64,000 nucleotides of DNA, taken from NCBI GenBank assembly GCA_036788835.1, contig DAIQMR010000007.1, forward strand, positions 24,020 to 88,019. Reading direction: 5' to 3'. Both the position numbers and the translations under genes were made by a program. Under the pieces are notes generated by a model. That model saw nothing but the letters and a program-made list of their open reading frames with translations, had not been told where the DNA came from and ran no database searches. The DNA comes from JALCSJ01 sp036788835. Its GTDB lineage: Bacteria; Bacillota; Negativicutes; Acidaminococcales; Acidaminococcaceae. The stretch's first letter is position 1; the number at the start of each line of letters is the position of its first letter. This document shows, in pieces, positions 42,409-50,466 of the stretch.

Positions 42409-43959
42409 ATGACCAAGAAAAAAATAGCAACTTTTGCGGCTATACATTTGGGCTCAGAACTTATCAGCCTGAAAATAATTGAATATACTGATCTGGATAA
42501 AATCAAGGTTTTGGAAGAAGCCACGCAAAGGGTGCGCTTGGGAGAAGAGACTTTTAAAAGCGGTAAAATCTCCTTTAGTACGATTCTGACTATCTGCGAA
42601 ATTCTGAAGGGGTACAAACGCCTTATGGCCGAATACGGAGTTACTAAATACGTGCTCCAGGCTACCACCGCCGTTCGGGAAGCATCCAATCAGATATTTT
42701 TCTTGAACCAGATTCAGGTGAAAACCGGGTTTAAAATCGACGTAGTGGATATGCCCCGGGAAATATATACTAAATTTACTACGGTTATCCGTACTCTGGG
42801 TCTTTATGAGAAAAGCGCTGCAGGAAAGGGCATCCTCTATTTGGACATTTCTTCCGGGGGCTTAGGCATTGTGTATTTCAAAGATGGTGCCATTAAGTAT
42901 CAGCAGAATCTCCACATTGGTATAGTACGCATAAAAGAAGCCTTTGACCGGAATCAGCGCTCCAGCATGAATTTCAGCAAGGCTTTGGAAGAATACATTG
43001 CCAGTAGTATCGGTCCCGTGAAAGAAGATATGAGACGTGAGCAGGTGGATTATCTGGTTCTTACCGGTTCCGAAACCCAGTTGATTTTAAAAATGATTGA
43101 TAAAACCTATTGCCCGAATAAAGTAGCAAAACTGGAAGCAGTCAAATTCTCCGCTTTTTACAACAGAGTGCGGAAGCTGAATATTACTCAGCTAATGAAG
43201 GTCTATAATATTGATGAAGAATCGGCGGAAATGGTTTTGCCCACAATTATTCTTTATCAGCAGCTCCTTAGCATTACACCAGCGGAAAATATCGTAGTGC
43301 CGCCGGATAGGTTTATAGACGGCATGAAGGTGCTCTATGTTGCCAGTGCCAAAAACAAAAAGTTCATTAATAAATTGACGGAAATGCGGTTGTCCCTGGT
43401 TCGCAGTATTGGGGAGCGTTATCACTATGATGCCAAACACGCTCAGGCTGTGGAAAAATTCGCCCTGATGATTTTTGATGCAGTGAAAGAAACACAGGGA
43501 CTGGACGAACAGGCCAGGCTTTTGCTGCAAGTGGCCAGCAATCTTATTGACATAGGCAAGTATGTCTGTCTCAGGTCCCACACAATCTATAGCTATCGGC
43601 TGATTAATTCCATTGATATTCTGGGTTTCAGCATGACAGACAAGCGGATTATTTCTCTGGTGACTTATTATCAAGGCGGTTCATTAAGCGAGCATAGAGC
43701 CGTGGACAGGCCTTTTGTGGAAAAAGAGTATTTGTCACTGGTAGCCAAGCTGGCGGCCATCCTAAGGCTGGCAGATGCTATGGACCGTAGCTATAAACAG
43801 AAGATCAGTAGTTGCAGAGTGGAAATCAACGGCAATACCTTAATGGTAAAGGTAAAAAGTAAAGAAGACCTTTCCCTGGAGGAATGGAATTTTGGCAACA
43901 AGGGCAATTTATTCGAAGAGGCCTTTGGCTTGATGCCTGTCATAGAAAGAGGGTCATGA
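42409..43959 (+). CDS. Degenerate Ppx/GppA-like protein
   Basis: A 516-residue relative of Ppx/GppA with the same two-part layout. The first phosphate loop reads AAIHLGSELISLKI in place of AVIDIGSNSxRLVV (Asp lost), and the second reads DISSGGLGIVYF in place of DLGGGSTE. The HD-like region has NLIDIGKYV where HDIG is usual. The Glu of PREIYTKF may still be in place. It may therefore be inactive or regulatory. It is 7 bases before ppk1 and so tied to polyphosphate synthesis. Confidence 0.82.
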   Translation: MTKKKIATFAAIHLGSELISLKIIEYTDLDKIKVLEEATQRVRLGEETFKSGKISFSTILTICEILKGYKRLMAEYGVTKYVLQATTAVREASNQIFFLNQIQVKTGFKIDVVDMPREIYTKFTTVIRTLGLYEKSAAGKGILYLDISSGGLGIVYFKDGAIKYQQNLHIGIVRIKEAFDRNQRSSMNFSKALEEYIASSIGPVKEDMRREQVDYLVLTGSETQLILKMIDKTYCPNKVAKLEAVKFSAFYNRVRKLNITQLMKVYNIDEESAEMVLPTIILYQQLLSITPAENIVVPPDRFIDGMKVLYVASAKNKKFINKLTEMRLSLVRSIGERYHYDAKHAQAVEKFALMIFDAVKETQGLDEQARLLLQVASNLIDIGKYVCLRSHTIYSYRLINSIDILGFSMTDKRIISLVTYYQGGSLSEHRAVDRPFVEKEYLSLVAKLAAILRLADAMDRSYKQKISSCRVEINGNTLMVKVKSKEDLSLEEWNFGNKGNLFEEAFGLMPVIERGS

Positions 43960-43966
43960 AAAAACG

Positions 43967-46072
43967 ATGAAAGCTGATTTGGCGAATCCCGAATATTTTT
44001 TTAATAGAGAACTTAGTTGGCTGAAATTTAATCTGCGTGTACTTCAGGAAGCGGGGGTCAGGAATATACCCCTGTTGGAAAGAATGCGCTTTGTGGCTAT
44101 CAGTGCTTCCAATCTGGATGAATTTTTCATGGTACGGGTGGCCGGTCTCTGGAGCCAGTTCGAAGGCGGCGTAAATAAAACAGATGCGGCAGGACTGTCG
44201 GTGGAAGACCAGCTCCGGGAAATATCCAAGGCTGCTCATACCCAAATGAAATTAAAGTACCGCTATTTCTTCACGTTGCTTAATGAACTGGAAAAGTACG
44301 GGGTCACATTCAAACGGGTGCGCTCCGTAGACAAGAAGAGCAAGGAATGGCTGGAGAATTACTATCGGGACTATGTTTATCCTGTGCTGACACCCATGGC
44401 AGTAGATGCTTCCCGTCCTTTCCCTTTCCTGGCAAATAAGTCCCTGAATCTGGCGGTAGAACTTAACAATAAAGATAAGGAGCATTGCATGGCCTTCGTG
44501 CAGGTTCCCTCCCTGTTGCCCAGAATTATTGCTGTAGAGGCAGATACAGCCGGTCACACTTTTGTGTTTTTGGAAGATTTAATCTATGAACATTGCAAAG
44601 ACCTTTTCACCGGCAGCGAGATACTGGACATCGTGCCTTTCCGGATTACCAGAGATTCTGATTTGGATGTGGACGAAGAGGAAACGGAAGACTTATTAAA
44701 AGAAATCGAAAAATCCCTGCGGAAGCGGAAGAGGGGCGCTGCGGTGCGCCTGGAAATTTGCCCCACGGAAAACAAATTGCTTAAGGATTTTCTCATTGAA
44801 AATCTGAATCTGTCCCCCACGGAAGTTTACGAAATCAAGGGACCTTTGGATTTGACTTTTTTATTTAAATTTTTTGATTATCCGGGCATGGAAAAATGGC
44901 AGTACAAGCCCTTTGTGCCGGCTCGTCCGGCGGAACTTCCCACTATGGACAATCTCTTTGAGCAAATAAAGGAGCATGATATTCTTTTGCACCACCCCTA
45001 TGAAAGCTTTGACCCTATTGTCAAATTAGTCAGTGATGCGGCAGCAGACCCTAAAGTCCTGGCCATTAAGGCTACTTTGTACAGAGTCAGCGGTAATTCA
45101 CCTATAGTAGGAGCCCTGGCCCGTGCTGCGGAAAATGGCAAACAGGTTACGGCCTTGGTGGAATTAAAAGCCAGATTTGACGAGGAGAATAATATTGTCT
45201 GGGCCAGACGGCTGGAAAAGGCCGGCTGTCACGTAATCTATGGCTTGGTGGGACTCAAGACACACTCCAAGATTATTCTGATTGTGCGGAAAGAGAGCAG
45301 CGGGATTAAGAGATATGTTCACTTGGGCACAGGAAACTATAACGATAAAACCGCCAAGCTCTATACAGATATCGGCCTTATGACTGCCAACGATGAATTT
45401 GGCAGGGATGCCTCAGCCTTCTTTAACCTGCTCAGCGGCTATTCTCAGCCACCCGTATGGAATAAATTGGTTATGGCACCTTTGGGCCTCAGAGATAAAT
45501 TCTATGCCCTGATTGACAACGAAATCGCCAAGGCCAAGGCAGGTAAGGAGGCACATATTATCGCTAAAATGAACTCCCTAATCGACCAACCCATGATGCA
45601 AAAGCTTTACACAGCGTCTATGGCCGGCGTGAGAATCGAGCTCATCGTCAGAGGGATTTGCGGGCTCAGGCCTGGGCTGAAGGGTGTCAGCGAGAATATT
45701 ACGGTTCGGTCGATTATTGGCAGGTTTTTGGAACACAGCAGAATTTTTTATTTTGCCAATGGTGGTCAGGAAGAGGTCTACCTGTCCAGCGCCGACTGGA
45801 TGCCTAGGAATCTTAACGACAGAGTGGAGCTCTTGTTCCCGGTGGAGAGTGCCGGACATAAACAAAAAATTAAGCACATTCTGGAATTGTGCCTGACGGA
45901 TAACGTGGGGACTCATATTATGTTAGCCAACGGGGGCTATAGAAGAGCCAGCGGCCGGGATAAAAGGCCCATTAGCGTACAAGAGATACTAGCCAAAGAA
46001 GCAAGAGAAGCAGCCAAAGTGGAAAAGCTGCCTATTGAACAAAGATTGCAACCAATCTATCGCAAGGATTGA
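43967..46072 (+). CDS. ppk1: Polyphosphate kinase 1
   Basis: A 701-residue kinase that makes polyphosphate from ATP. The N-terminal domain starts NPEYFFNRELSWLKFNLRVLQEA; the catalytic domains show ALVELKARFDEENNI and the phospho-His region in YVHLGTGNYNDKTAKLYTDIGL, with ICGLRPG and SSADWMPRNLNDRVELLFPV near the end. Length is normal. It follows the degenerate Ppx-like gene by 7 bases. Confidence 0.97.
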   Translation: MKADLANPEYFFNRELSWLKFNLRVLQEAGVRNIPLLERMRFVAISASNLDEFFMVRVAGLWSQFEGGVNKTDAAGLSVEDQLREISKAAHTQMKLKYRYFFTLLNELEKYGVTFKRVRSVDKKSKEWLENYYRDYVYPVLTPMAVDASRPFPFLANKSLNLAVELNNKDKEHCMAFVQVPSLLPRIIAVEADTAGHTFVFLEDLIYEHCKDLFTGSEILDIVPFRITRDSDLDVDEEETEDLLKEIEKSLRKRKRGAAVRLEICPTENKLLKDFLIENLNLSPTEVYEIKGPLDLTFLFKFFDYPGMEKWQYKPFVPARPAELPTMDNLFEQIKEHDILLHHPYESFDPIVKLVSDAAADPKVLAIKATLYRVSGNSPIVGALARAAENGKQVTALVELKARFDEENNIVWARRLEKAGCHVIYGLVGLKTHSKIILIVRKESSGIKRYVHLGTGNYNDKTAKLYTDIGLMTANDEFGRDASAFFNLLSGYSQPPVWNKLVMAPLGLRDKFYALIDNEIAKAKAGKEAHIIAKMNSLIDQPMMQKLYTASMAGVRIELIVRGICGLRPGLKGVSENITVRSIIGRFLEHSRIFYFANGGQEEVYLSSADWMPRNLNDRVELLFPVESAGHKQKIKHILELCLTDNVGTHIMLANGGYRRASGRDKRPISVQEILAKEAREAAKVEKLPIEQRLQPIYRKD

Positions 46073-46124
46073 AACTTTGTGTTATAATATACCTCGTGAG
46101 CCAAGATATTTGCAGGAGGTTTGT

Positions 46125-46433
46125 ATGGCTAAAAATAATTTCACCATTAACTACAACGGCAATTATGGTGTAGTTTGTTATGATGACGAAACAAAAGAAA
46201 TCACGGCACAGATTCCGGATAACGATGCCGTGGCACAAAAAGTTGTGGAATTCCTTTCTGTGCCTCATACTATGGAGATTCCTAAAAATGAGTTTTTGAA
46301 GGAATTTCAAACGATAACCATTAATGCCAAGGACAGTTTGGGAGATTTCAAGCAAACTCTTACTCGTCTCTGGGTAAATACAGGTGTATTGGTGGAGTGG
46401 AGTATGCCTCCCTTTGCCATGGACAGTTTGTAG
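46125..46433 (+). CDS. Hypothetical small protein
   Basis: A 102-residue acidic protein that I do not recognise, starting MAKNNFTINYNGNYGVVCYDD. It appears to be a beta-rich N-terminal part followed by helices, without Cys clusters or membrane segments. CAGGAGG lies 9 bases before the ATG. A TATAAT at 46083-46088 could be its promoter. It borders the DnaA-box region. Confidence 0.7.
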   Translation: MAKNNFTINYNGNYGVVCYDDETKEITAQIPDNDAVAQKVVEFLSVPHTMEIPKNEFLKEFQTITINAKDSLGDFKQTLTRLWVNTGVLVEWSMPPFAMDSL

Positions 46434-46760
46434 AAGAATTATGCACAATTTTATCAACAGGAACGCTTGTTTTGTGGATTAAATAAGACAAAAGTCCTAA
46501 AATATAGCTTTTAAACATATTGCCTGTGGATAAGTTTTATAAGCTAAAAATTTGTTTGTGCACTGGACGCAAATTGTCAGAAATGTTTAGAAAATACGAC
46601 AAAAGACCTAGGCCACAAGCGGTTCGCCATCATGTACCCACGAAACAACGAAACAAAGCCATTTGTTACAAAATTGTAAATTAGTGATAAATAAAACCAT
46701 TAAGATAACAGTTTATCCACAAGCAAAAATTTCAGCCTGTGGATAAGTCTTTGATATTTT
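46434..46760. other. Noncoding region with DnaA-box cluster
   Basis: This 327-base AT-rich gap has five DnaA-box-like 9-mers. Three are perfect (consensus TTATCCACA): TGTGGATAA at 46525-46533 and 46738-46746, and TTATCCACA at 46713-46721. Two have one mismatch: TTATCAACA at 46451-46459 and TGTGGATTA at 46473-46481. By chance a perfect box is expected about 0.003 times in this length on both strands. No gene is seen. It could be an origin part or a DnaA-titrating or regulatory site. Confidence 0.75.
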
Positions 46761-46837
46761 GGTTCCGTAGCTCAGCTGGATAGAGCGACCGCCTCCTAAG
46801 CGGTAGGTCGGCAGTTCGAATCTGCCCGGGATCACCA
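46761..46837 (+). tRNA. tRNA-Arg (anticodon CCT)
   Basis: A 77-nt cloverleaf with encoded CCA. The acceptor GGTTCCG / CGGGATC pairs with two G-T wobbles, the D arm is GCTC / GAGC, the anticodon arm ACCGC / GCGGT carries loop CTCCTAA, and the T arm is GGCAG / CTGCC. Anticodon CCT reads AGG, arginine. Its 3' part is duplicated at 48828 and 50422, marking it as an integration site. Confidence 0.96.
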
Positions 46838-46842
46838 GAAAA
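46805..46842 (+). repeat. att-like direct repeat, copy 1 (3' end of tRNA-Arg)
   Basis: The 38 bases from the end of the anticodon arm through CCA and GAAAA recur exactly at 48828-48865 and, with changes, at 50422-50456. This copy is the functional tRNA 3' end. Confidence 0.9.
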
Positions 46843-46845
46843 CAT

Positions 46846-46877
46846 GCGCCTCTAGGAGAAATCCTAAAGGCGCTTTT
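46846..46877 (+). terminator. Terminator of tRNA-Arg
   Basis: The arms GCGCCTCTAGGA / TCCTAAAGGCGC (one mismatch) have loop GAAA, followed by TTTTTT. A nearly identical hairpin is found after the third repeat at 50469-50496. Confidence 0.92.
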
Positions 46878-46967
46878 TTAGTTGGTGTGGCATTCTTGTG
46901 GCGATGGTGTTGCAAATAAACTGATAAAATGATAAAATATCAGTGTGAAAGCAACGGAGGTAGTATC

Positions 46968-47567
46968 ATGGATTATGAGGAGCAAATCAGAAAACATCTC
47001 AAAGAGCATGGCGGTATAATCACAGCAGCATTTTGCCGGGAAAATAATATTCCAACAATATACCTGAGCCGGCTTACAACGGCAGGAGTGTTGTCGAGAG
47101 TAGAAAAAGGAATTTATTTGACTAAGGACGGAGATTTTGACGAGTATTATTTTTTTCAATATAGATATAGCAAAACAATATACTCCTACGAAACTGCAAT
47201 GTATCTTCTTGGCATCACAGATAAGATTGTACAAAAAATGGATGTAACGGTTAGTTCTGATTATAAGATTAATGCTGCCAAGCTAAATATTAATGCTCAC
47301 TACGTTAAAAAATCTATGCTAAATGTTGGCGTGATCAATGTAAAAACCATGTTCGGTAATGTAGTAAGGGCATATTCTTATGAACGGCTTATTTGTGATT
47401 TTATTGCTCATAGAAAAGCGATGGATTCTGAGACATATGGAAAGCTGCTACGTTCTTATGTAAAGTATAAAAACAGGGATATTAAGGAACTATATAAAAT
47501 TGCAAGGGCAATAGGGATGGAGGGCAAAGTACACGACGTATTGGAGGTAATATATGAACAAGGATAA
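46968..47567 (+). CDS. abiEi: AbiEi-family antitoxin (cassette 1)
   Basis: A 199-residue protein with an N-terminal winged helix (about 5-60: ITAAFCRENNIPTIYLSRLTTAGVLSRVEKGIYL), typical of AbiEi antitoxin/regulators, and a C-terminal AbiEi domain. In type IV systems this protein binds the operon's DNA and blocks the action of the toxin indirectly. The ATG at 46968 has GGAGG 8 bases upstream; the longer frame from 46929 is less likely. It overlaps the toxin gene by 14 bases. Base composition is more AT-rich than flanking genes, which suggests transfer. Confidence 0.9.
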   Translation: MDYEEQIRKHLKEHGGIITAAFCRENNIPTIYLSRLTTAGVLSRVEKGIYLTKDGDFDEYYFFQYRYSKTIYSYETAMYLLGITDKIVQKMDVTVSSDYKINAAKLNINAHYVKKSMLNVGVINVKTMFGNVVRAYSYERLICDFIAHRKAMDSETYGKLLRSYVKYKNRDIKELYKIARAIGMEGKVHDVLEVIYEQG

Positions 47568-48408
47568 GTTGACAGCAATATGCCACAAAGTAAGAAGTAA
47601 AACCGGTTTGCCATTCAATTCTGTTTTAATTTATTTTTTCATGGAAAGCATTTTAAAACGTTTGGCCAAAAGCAAATACGGAGAAAAATTTGTTTTCAAG
47701 GGAGGGTTCCTGCTTTCCAATATTGTAGGACTTAATACAAGAAGTACAGTTGATATTGATTTGCTTTTGAAAAACGAAATGCTTTCAGAAGAAAATGTCA
47801 GAAAAATATTTAGCGAAATTTTGACGAATAATCATGGTGATGGAATTGCATATTCAATACAAAGTGTTGATCCCATACGTGAAGAAGATCCATATGGTGG
47901 TTTTAGAGTTGCAATTTTGTGTAAACTGGATAACATAAGGCAGGTGGTGCCGTTAGATATTGCCACAGGAGATATTATTACGCCGGGGCCAATGACCTAT
48001 AAATATACCAGCGTATTTTTCAATGAAGAATTTGTTGTTAAGGCTTATACCTTGGAGACAATATTGGCAGAGAAATTGCAAACTCTTTATGTGAGAAATT
48101 TCTTAAATAGCAGGAGCAAGGATTTTTATGACTTTTATATAATTTGTAAAATGCAGAAAGAACATCTGGATCAAAGGCTGTTGCTTAAAGCTTGTGAGAA
48201 TACCTTTAGATATAGAGGCACAGAATTCAATTTGCCTGAAATAGAAAATTTGCTTTTGCAATTAAAAGGCAACGAGTCATTTGCTGTACGGTGGAATGCT
48301 TATGCAAAGAAAAATTCGTATGTAGGGATAATTTCGTTTAATGATACGGTAGAAGAAATCTTGAAATTAGTGCACAATATGCAGAGAAATGATATGAGGA
48401 AGAGTTAG
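47554..48408 (+). CDS. abiEii: AbiEii nucleotidyltransferase toxin (cassette 1)
   Basis: A 284-residue nucleotidyltransferase-fold toxin. Motif I is FKGGFLLS...STVDIDLLL (GG plus DxD), a third acidic residue is in VPLDIATGD, and the lower motif is EKLQTLY...RSKDFYDFY, as in AbiEii/AbiGii and MenT toxins. Related MenT toxins add nucleotides to tRNA 3' ends, and AbiE systems abort phage infection. It lies downstream of, and overlaps, its antitoxin gene. Confidence 0.9.
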   Translation: MNKDKLTAICHKVRSKTGLPFNSVLIYFFMESILKRLAKSKYGEKFVFKGGFLLSNIVGLNTRSTVDIDLLLKNEMLSEENVRKIFSEILTNNHGDGIAYSIQSVDPIREEDPYGGFRVAILCKLDNIRQVVPLDIATGDIITPGPMTYKYTSVFFNEEFVVKAYTLETILAEKLQTLYVRNFLNSRSKDFYDFYIICKMQKEHLDQRLLLKACENTFRYRGTEFNLPEIENLLLQLKGNESFAVRWNAYAKKNSYVGIISFNDTVEEILKLVHNMQRNDMRKS

Positions 48409-48422
48409 TATTAGCGGATGCA

Positions 48423-48734
48423 TTAATACTTTGAACCTCCCACGACTAAAGTCGCGGGAGGTTCAAGTAATAGGACAAAAGTATTGTTTTTGTGGAAAAA
48501 ATAAAAAATTCTATTATTGCCGGGACGTAATTCCCAAATATCTTCTTCCAGATGTTTTGTGATTTTATCCGGCAATAAAGTTCCGTTATCTTGAAGAAGT
48601 TGGATATAAAGAGTTATTTGTTTATATTGAATGCGGGCATCTTTACTGGTCTTAGATTTTAAACGGAGTTTTTCCATAAAATCCCATAGTTCGGATTGGT
48701 CGGGAAATTTTTCGTAGAATATGACTATGTACAT
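48423..48734 (-). pseudogene. Truncated RelE/HigB-like toxin (Gp49 family)
   Basis: A 103-codon frame starting MYIVIFYEKFPDQSELWDFMEKL and running through TSKDARIQYKQI and DIWELRPGNNRIFYFFHKNNTFVLL, a typical HigB/Gp49-like toxin. The family normally continues with a GFxKKTQKTP-like basic tail. Here the frame runs instead into the palindrome at 48431-48466 (EPPATLVVGG is its translation) and stops. No antitoxin gene follows. It is therefore a 3'-truncated orphan, opposite in direction to the AbiE genes. Confidence 0.75.
48431..48466. repeat. Solo palindrome, IS200/IS605-type end relic
   Basis: The arms TTGAACCTCCCACGACT / AGTCGCGGGAGGTTCAA (17 nt, one mismatch) have loop AA. The same hairpin core (CGACTTxAGTCG plus GGGAGGTTCAA) recurs at 50812-50835 and 58143-58166. 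This is the style of IS200/IS605 3' ends. It replaces the 3' end of the HigB-like gene. Confidence 0.6.
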
Positions 48735-48827
48735 TACTAGGGCACCAAACCCTTCAATATTGAGTTGTAATTATGATAGCATAAATGCTATCAGACGTCA
48801 AGGCTGGCTATATTATTGAGAAAGCGG
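48735..48827. other. Short gap before second tRNA repeat
   Basis: It contains the near-perfect inverted repeat TGATAGCAT-AA-ATGCTATCA (48774-48793), 40 bases upstream of the truncated HigB-like gene's start. This is a possible operator of the old toxin-antitoxin unit. No gene is seen. Confidence 0.45.
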
Positions 48828-48865
48828 AGGTCGGCAGTTCGAATCTGCCCGGGATCACCAGAAAA
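48828..48865 (+). repeat. att-like direct repeat, copy 2
   Basis: Exactly identical over 38 bases to 46805-46842, including CCA and GAAAA. Upstream it shares only AAGCGG with the tRNA, so no full tRNA is present. It separates the two AbiE cassettes. Confidence 0.9.
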
Positions 48866-48870
48866 TACGC

Positions 48871-48900
48871 GCCGTGCCTCAATTGAGACACGGTGTTTTC
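48871..48900 (+). terminator. Terminator-like hairpin after repeat copy 2
   Basis: The arms CCGTGCCTCAA / TTGAGACACGG (one mismatch), essentially without an unpaired loop, are followed by TGTTTTC. It has the same position relative to the repeat as the tRNA terminator but a different stem sequence. Confidence 0.7.
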
Positions 48901-48963
48901 ATATAATAAAATAGCTTGATTTTCACCATATAATCTAATATAATGCGAGTATGAGGTGAAAAT

Positions 48964-49551
48964 ATGCTTAAAACTACGGCTATGATTTTAGACGAATTGA
49001 AAGAATATGCGAGTCCGGCTGATAAGTTGACCAGAAAGGTCAAGGCAGGGATGTACATTTCCGTTGTCAAAGGATTGTATGAAACGGACAAAACAACATC
49101 GGGCTATTTATTGGCGGGCAGTATTTATGGGCCGTCTTATTTGTCTTTTGAATTTGCCTTGGCGTATTATGGCTTGATACCGGAAGCAGTGTATTCTTTT
49201 ACCTCAGCAACATTTGAGAAGAAGAAAAAGAAATCATATAACACGCCTTTTGGTTTTTTTACTTATCGGGATATTCCGTCAGCGGCATATCCATACGGTG
49301 TGCAATTAAAAGACGAGGGAGAGTACTCCTATTTAATTGCGTGTCCGGAGAAGGCTTTATGCGACCAGCTGTATAAAAGCAGGAGAATTAGGAATTATCA
49401 GGAATTGTGCAGTCTGCTGTTTGATGACTTGCGGATTGACGAACAAGAATTAGCAAAACTTAATCAAGAAGATATTGCTTTTTTGGCAACTAAATATAGC
49501 AGTATAAATGTGAAGAAATTCAGCGGTTGGCTGAAAAAGGAGAGAAGATGA
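48964..49551 (+). CDS. abiEi: AbiEi-family antitoxin (cassette 2)
   Basis: A 195-residue protein of a different AbiEi subgroup from cassette 1. Winged-helix-like N terminus (AGMYISVVKGLYETDKTTSGYLLAGSIYGPSYLSFEFALAYYGLIPE) followed by the AbiEi core (IACPEKALCDQLYKSRR). GAGGTGA precedes the ATG by 4 bases. It overlaps the next toxin gene by 4 bases (ATGA), so the pair is one operon. Confidence 0.88.
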   Translation: MLKTTAMILDELKEYASPADKLTRKVKAGMYISVVKGLYETDKTTSGYLLAGSIYGPSYLSFEFALAYYGLIPEAVYSFTSATFEKKKKKSYNTPFGFFTYRDIPSAAYPYGVQLKDEGEYSYLIACPEKALCDQLYKSRRIRNYQELCSLLFDDLRIDEQELAKLNQEDIAFLATKYSSINVKKFSGWLKKERR

Positions 49552-50414
49552 ATACTACAGTGGAAGCAATGGTCAAAGCATATAATCCAATAACATCCTA
49601 CGCTAAGAAAAATACCATGAAAGAAATTATGCAGGAGATCGTTCTGTGCGGATTGAGCAGGTCAGGATTTTTTAAAGAGGCGGCATTTTACGGTGGTACA
49701 GCTTTGCGGATATTTTATGGGCTAGATAGATTCTCCGAAGATTTGGATTTCTCTCTAATGCAGAAGCAATCGGATTTTGCAATGACAGAATATTTTCCTA
49801 CTTTGGAACGAGAAGTGCGGTCCTTTGGTCTAAATGTGCAAATAGATAAAAGGGAAAAAACAGTTGAGTCCAATATCCAATCGGCATTTTTAAAGGGTAA
49901 TACCAAAGAACATTTGTTACTCTTTTATCCGGAAGATGCGGACTTAACAAACGTTCCGGCCAATGAAATCATAAAAATAAAATTTGAAGTAGATGTCAAT
50001 CCTCCTGAATATGCGGGATTCGAGAAAAAATATCGGCTTAGACCCATGCCCTACGAAGTGAATATGTATGATGAGGCGTCTTTATTTGCAGGAAAAATTC
50101 ATGCTGTTTTGGGAAGAAGTTGGAAGAACAGGGCCAAAGGTAGAGATATCTACGATTATATTTTCTATCTTTCCAAAAACGCCAAGGTCAATTTAAAACA
50201 TTTACAAGCCAGACTAATTCAATCAGGACATTTAGGAGTAGATAAAGAATTTTCCATAGATATCCTGAAAAAACAGTTGCGAAATAGGTTTGCCGGCATA
50301 GATTATGCACAAGCGAAAGCAGATGTGCTTCCCTTTATCCAAAACGCAGAGGTACTGAATGTCTGGAATGCAGCGTTCTTCACGCAAATAACAGAAGAAT
50401 TGAAGGAAGAGTAA
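49548..50414 (+). CDS. abiEii: AbiEii nucleotidyltransferase toxin (cassette 2)
   Basis: A 288-residue toxin with the classic motif AAFYGGTALRIFYGLDRFSEDLDFSL, a third acidic site in IKFEVDVNPP and the lower motif GKIHAVLGRSWKNRAKGRDIYDYIFYL. It is a different lineage from the cassette 1 toxin. The start is the ATG overlapping the antitoxin stop, with AAGGAGAG upstream; a longer upstream frame is not needed. The gene ends 7 bases before the third tRNA repeat. Confidence 0.9.
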   Translation: MNTTVEAMVKAYNPITSYAKKNTMKEIMQEIVLCGLSRSGFFKEAAFYGGTALRIFYGLDRFSEDLDFSLMQKQSDFAMTEYFPTLEREVRSFGLNVQIDKREKTVESNIQSAFLKGNTKEHLLLFYPEDADLTNVPANEIIKIKFEVDVNPPEYAGFEKKYRLRPMPYEVNMYDEASLFAGKIHAVLGRSWKNRAKGRDIYDYIFYLSKNAKVNLKHLQARLIQSGHLGVDKEFSIDILKKQLRNRFAGIDYAQAKADVLPFIQNAEVLNVWNAAFFTQITEELKEE

Positions 50415-50421
50415 GATGTAA

Positions 50422-50456
50422 CGGTAGGTCGGCAGTTCGAATCTGCTCGGGAGCAC
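50422..50456 (+). repeat. att-like direct repeat, copy 3 (diverged)
   Basis: The first 25 bases (50422-50446) equal the tRNA-Arg anticodon-arm end and T arm. The acceptor 3' strand then differs (CTCGGGAGCACCA versus CCCGGGATCACCA). It is followed by the hairpin at 50469-50496 that matches the tRNA-Arg terminator. Confidence 0.88.
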
Positions 50457-50466
50457 CACATAAGTA

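Noticed and set aside
46434..46760. Firm call of oriC
   Set aside because: The DnaA boxes are real, but there is no dnaA or dnaN and no change of gene direction, so I list it as a DnaA-box cluster only.
48799..48865. A second complete tRNA-Arg gene at copy 2
   Set aside because: Only the 3' third is present; no D arm or 5' acceptor strand precedes it.
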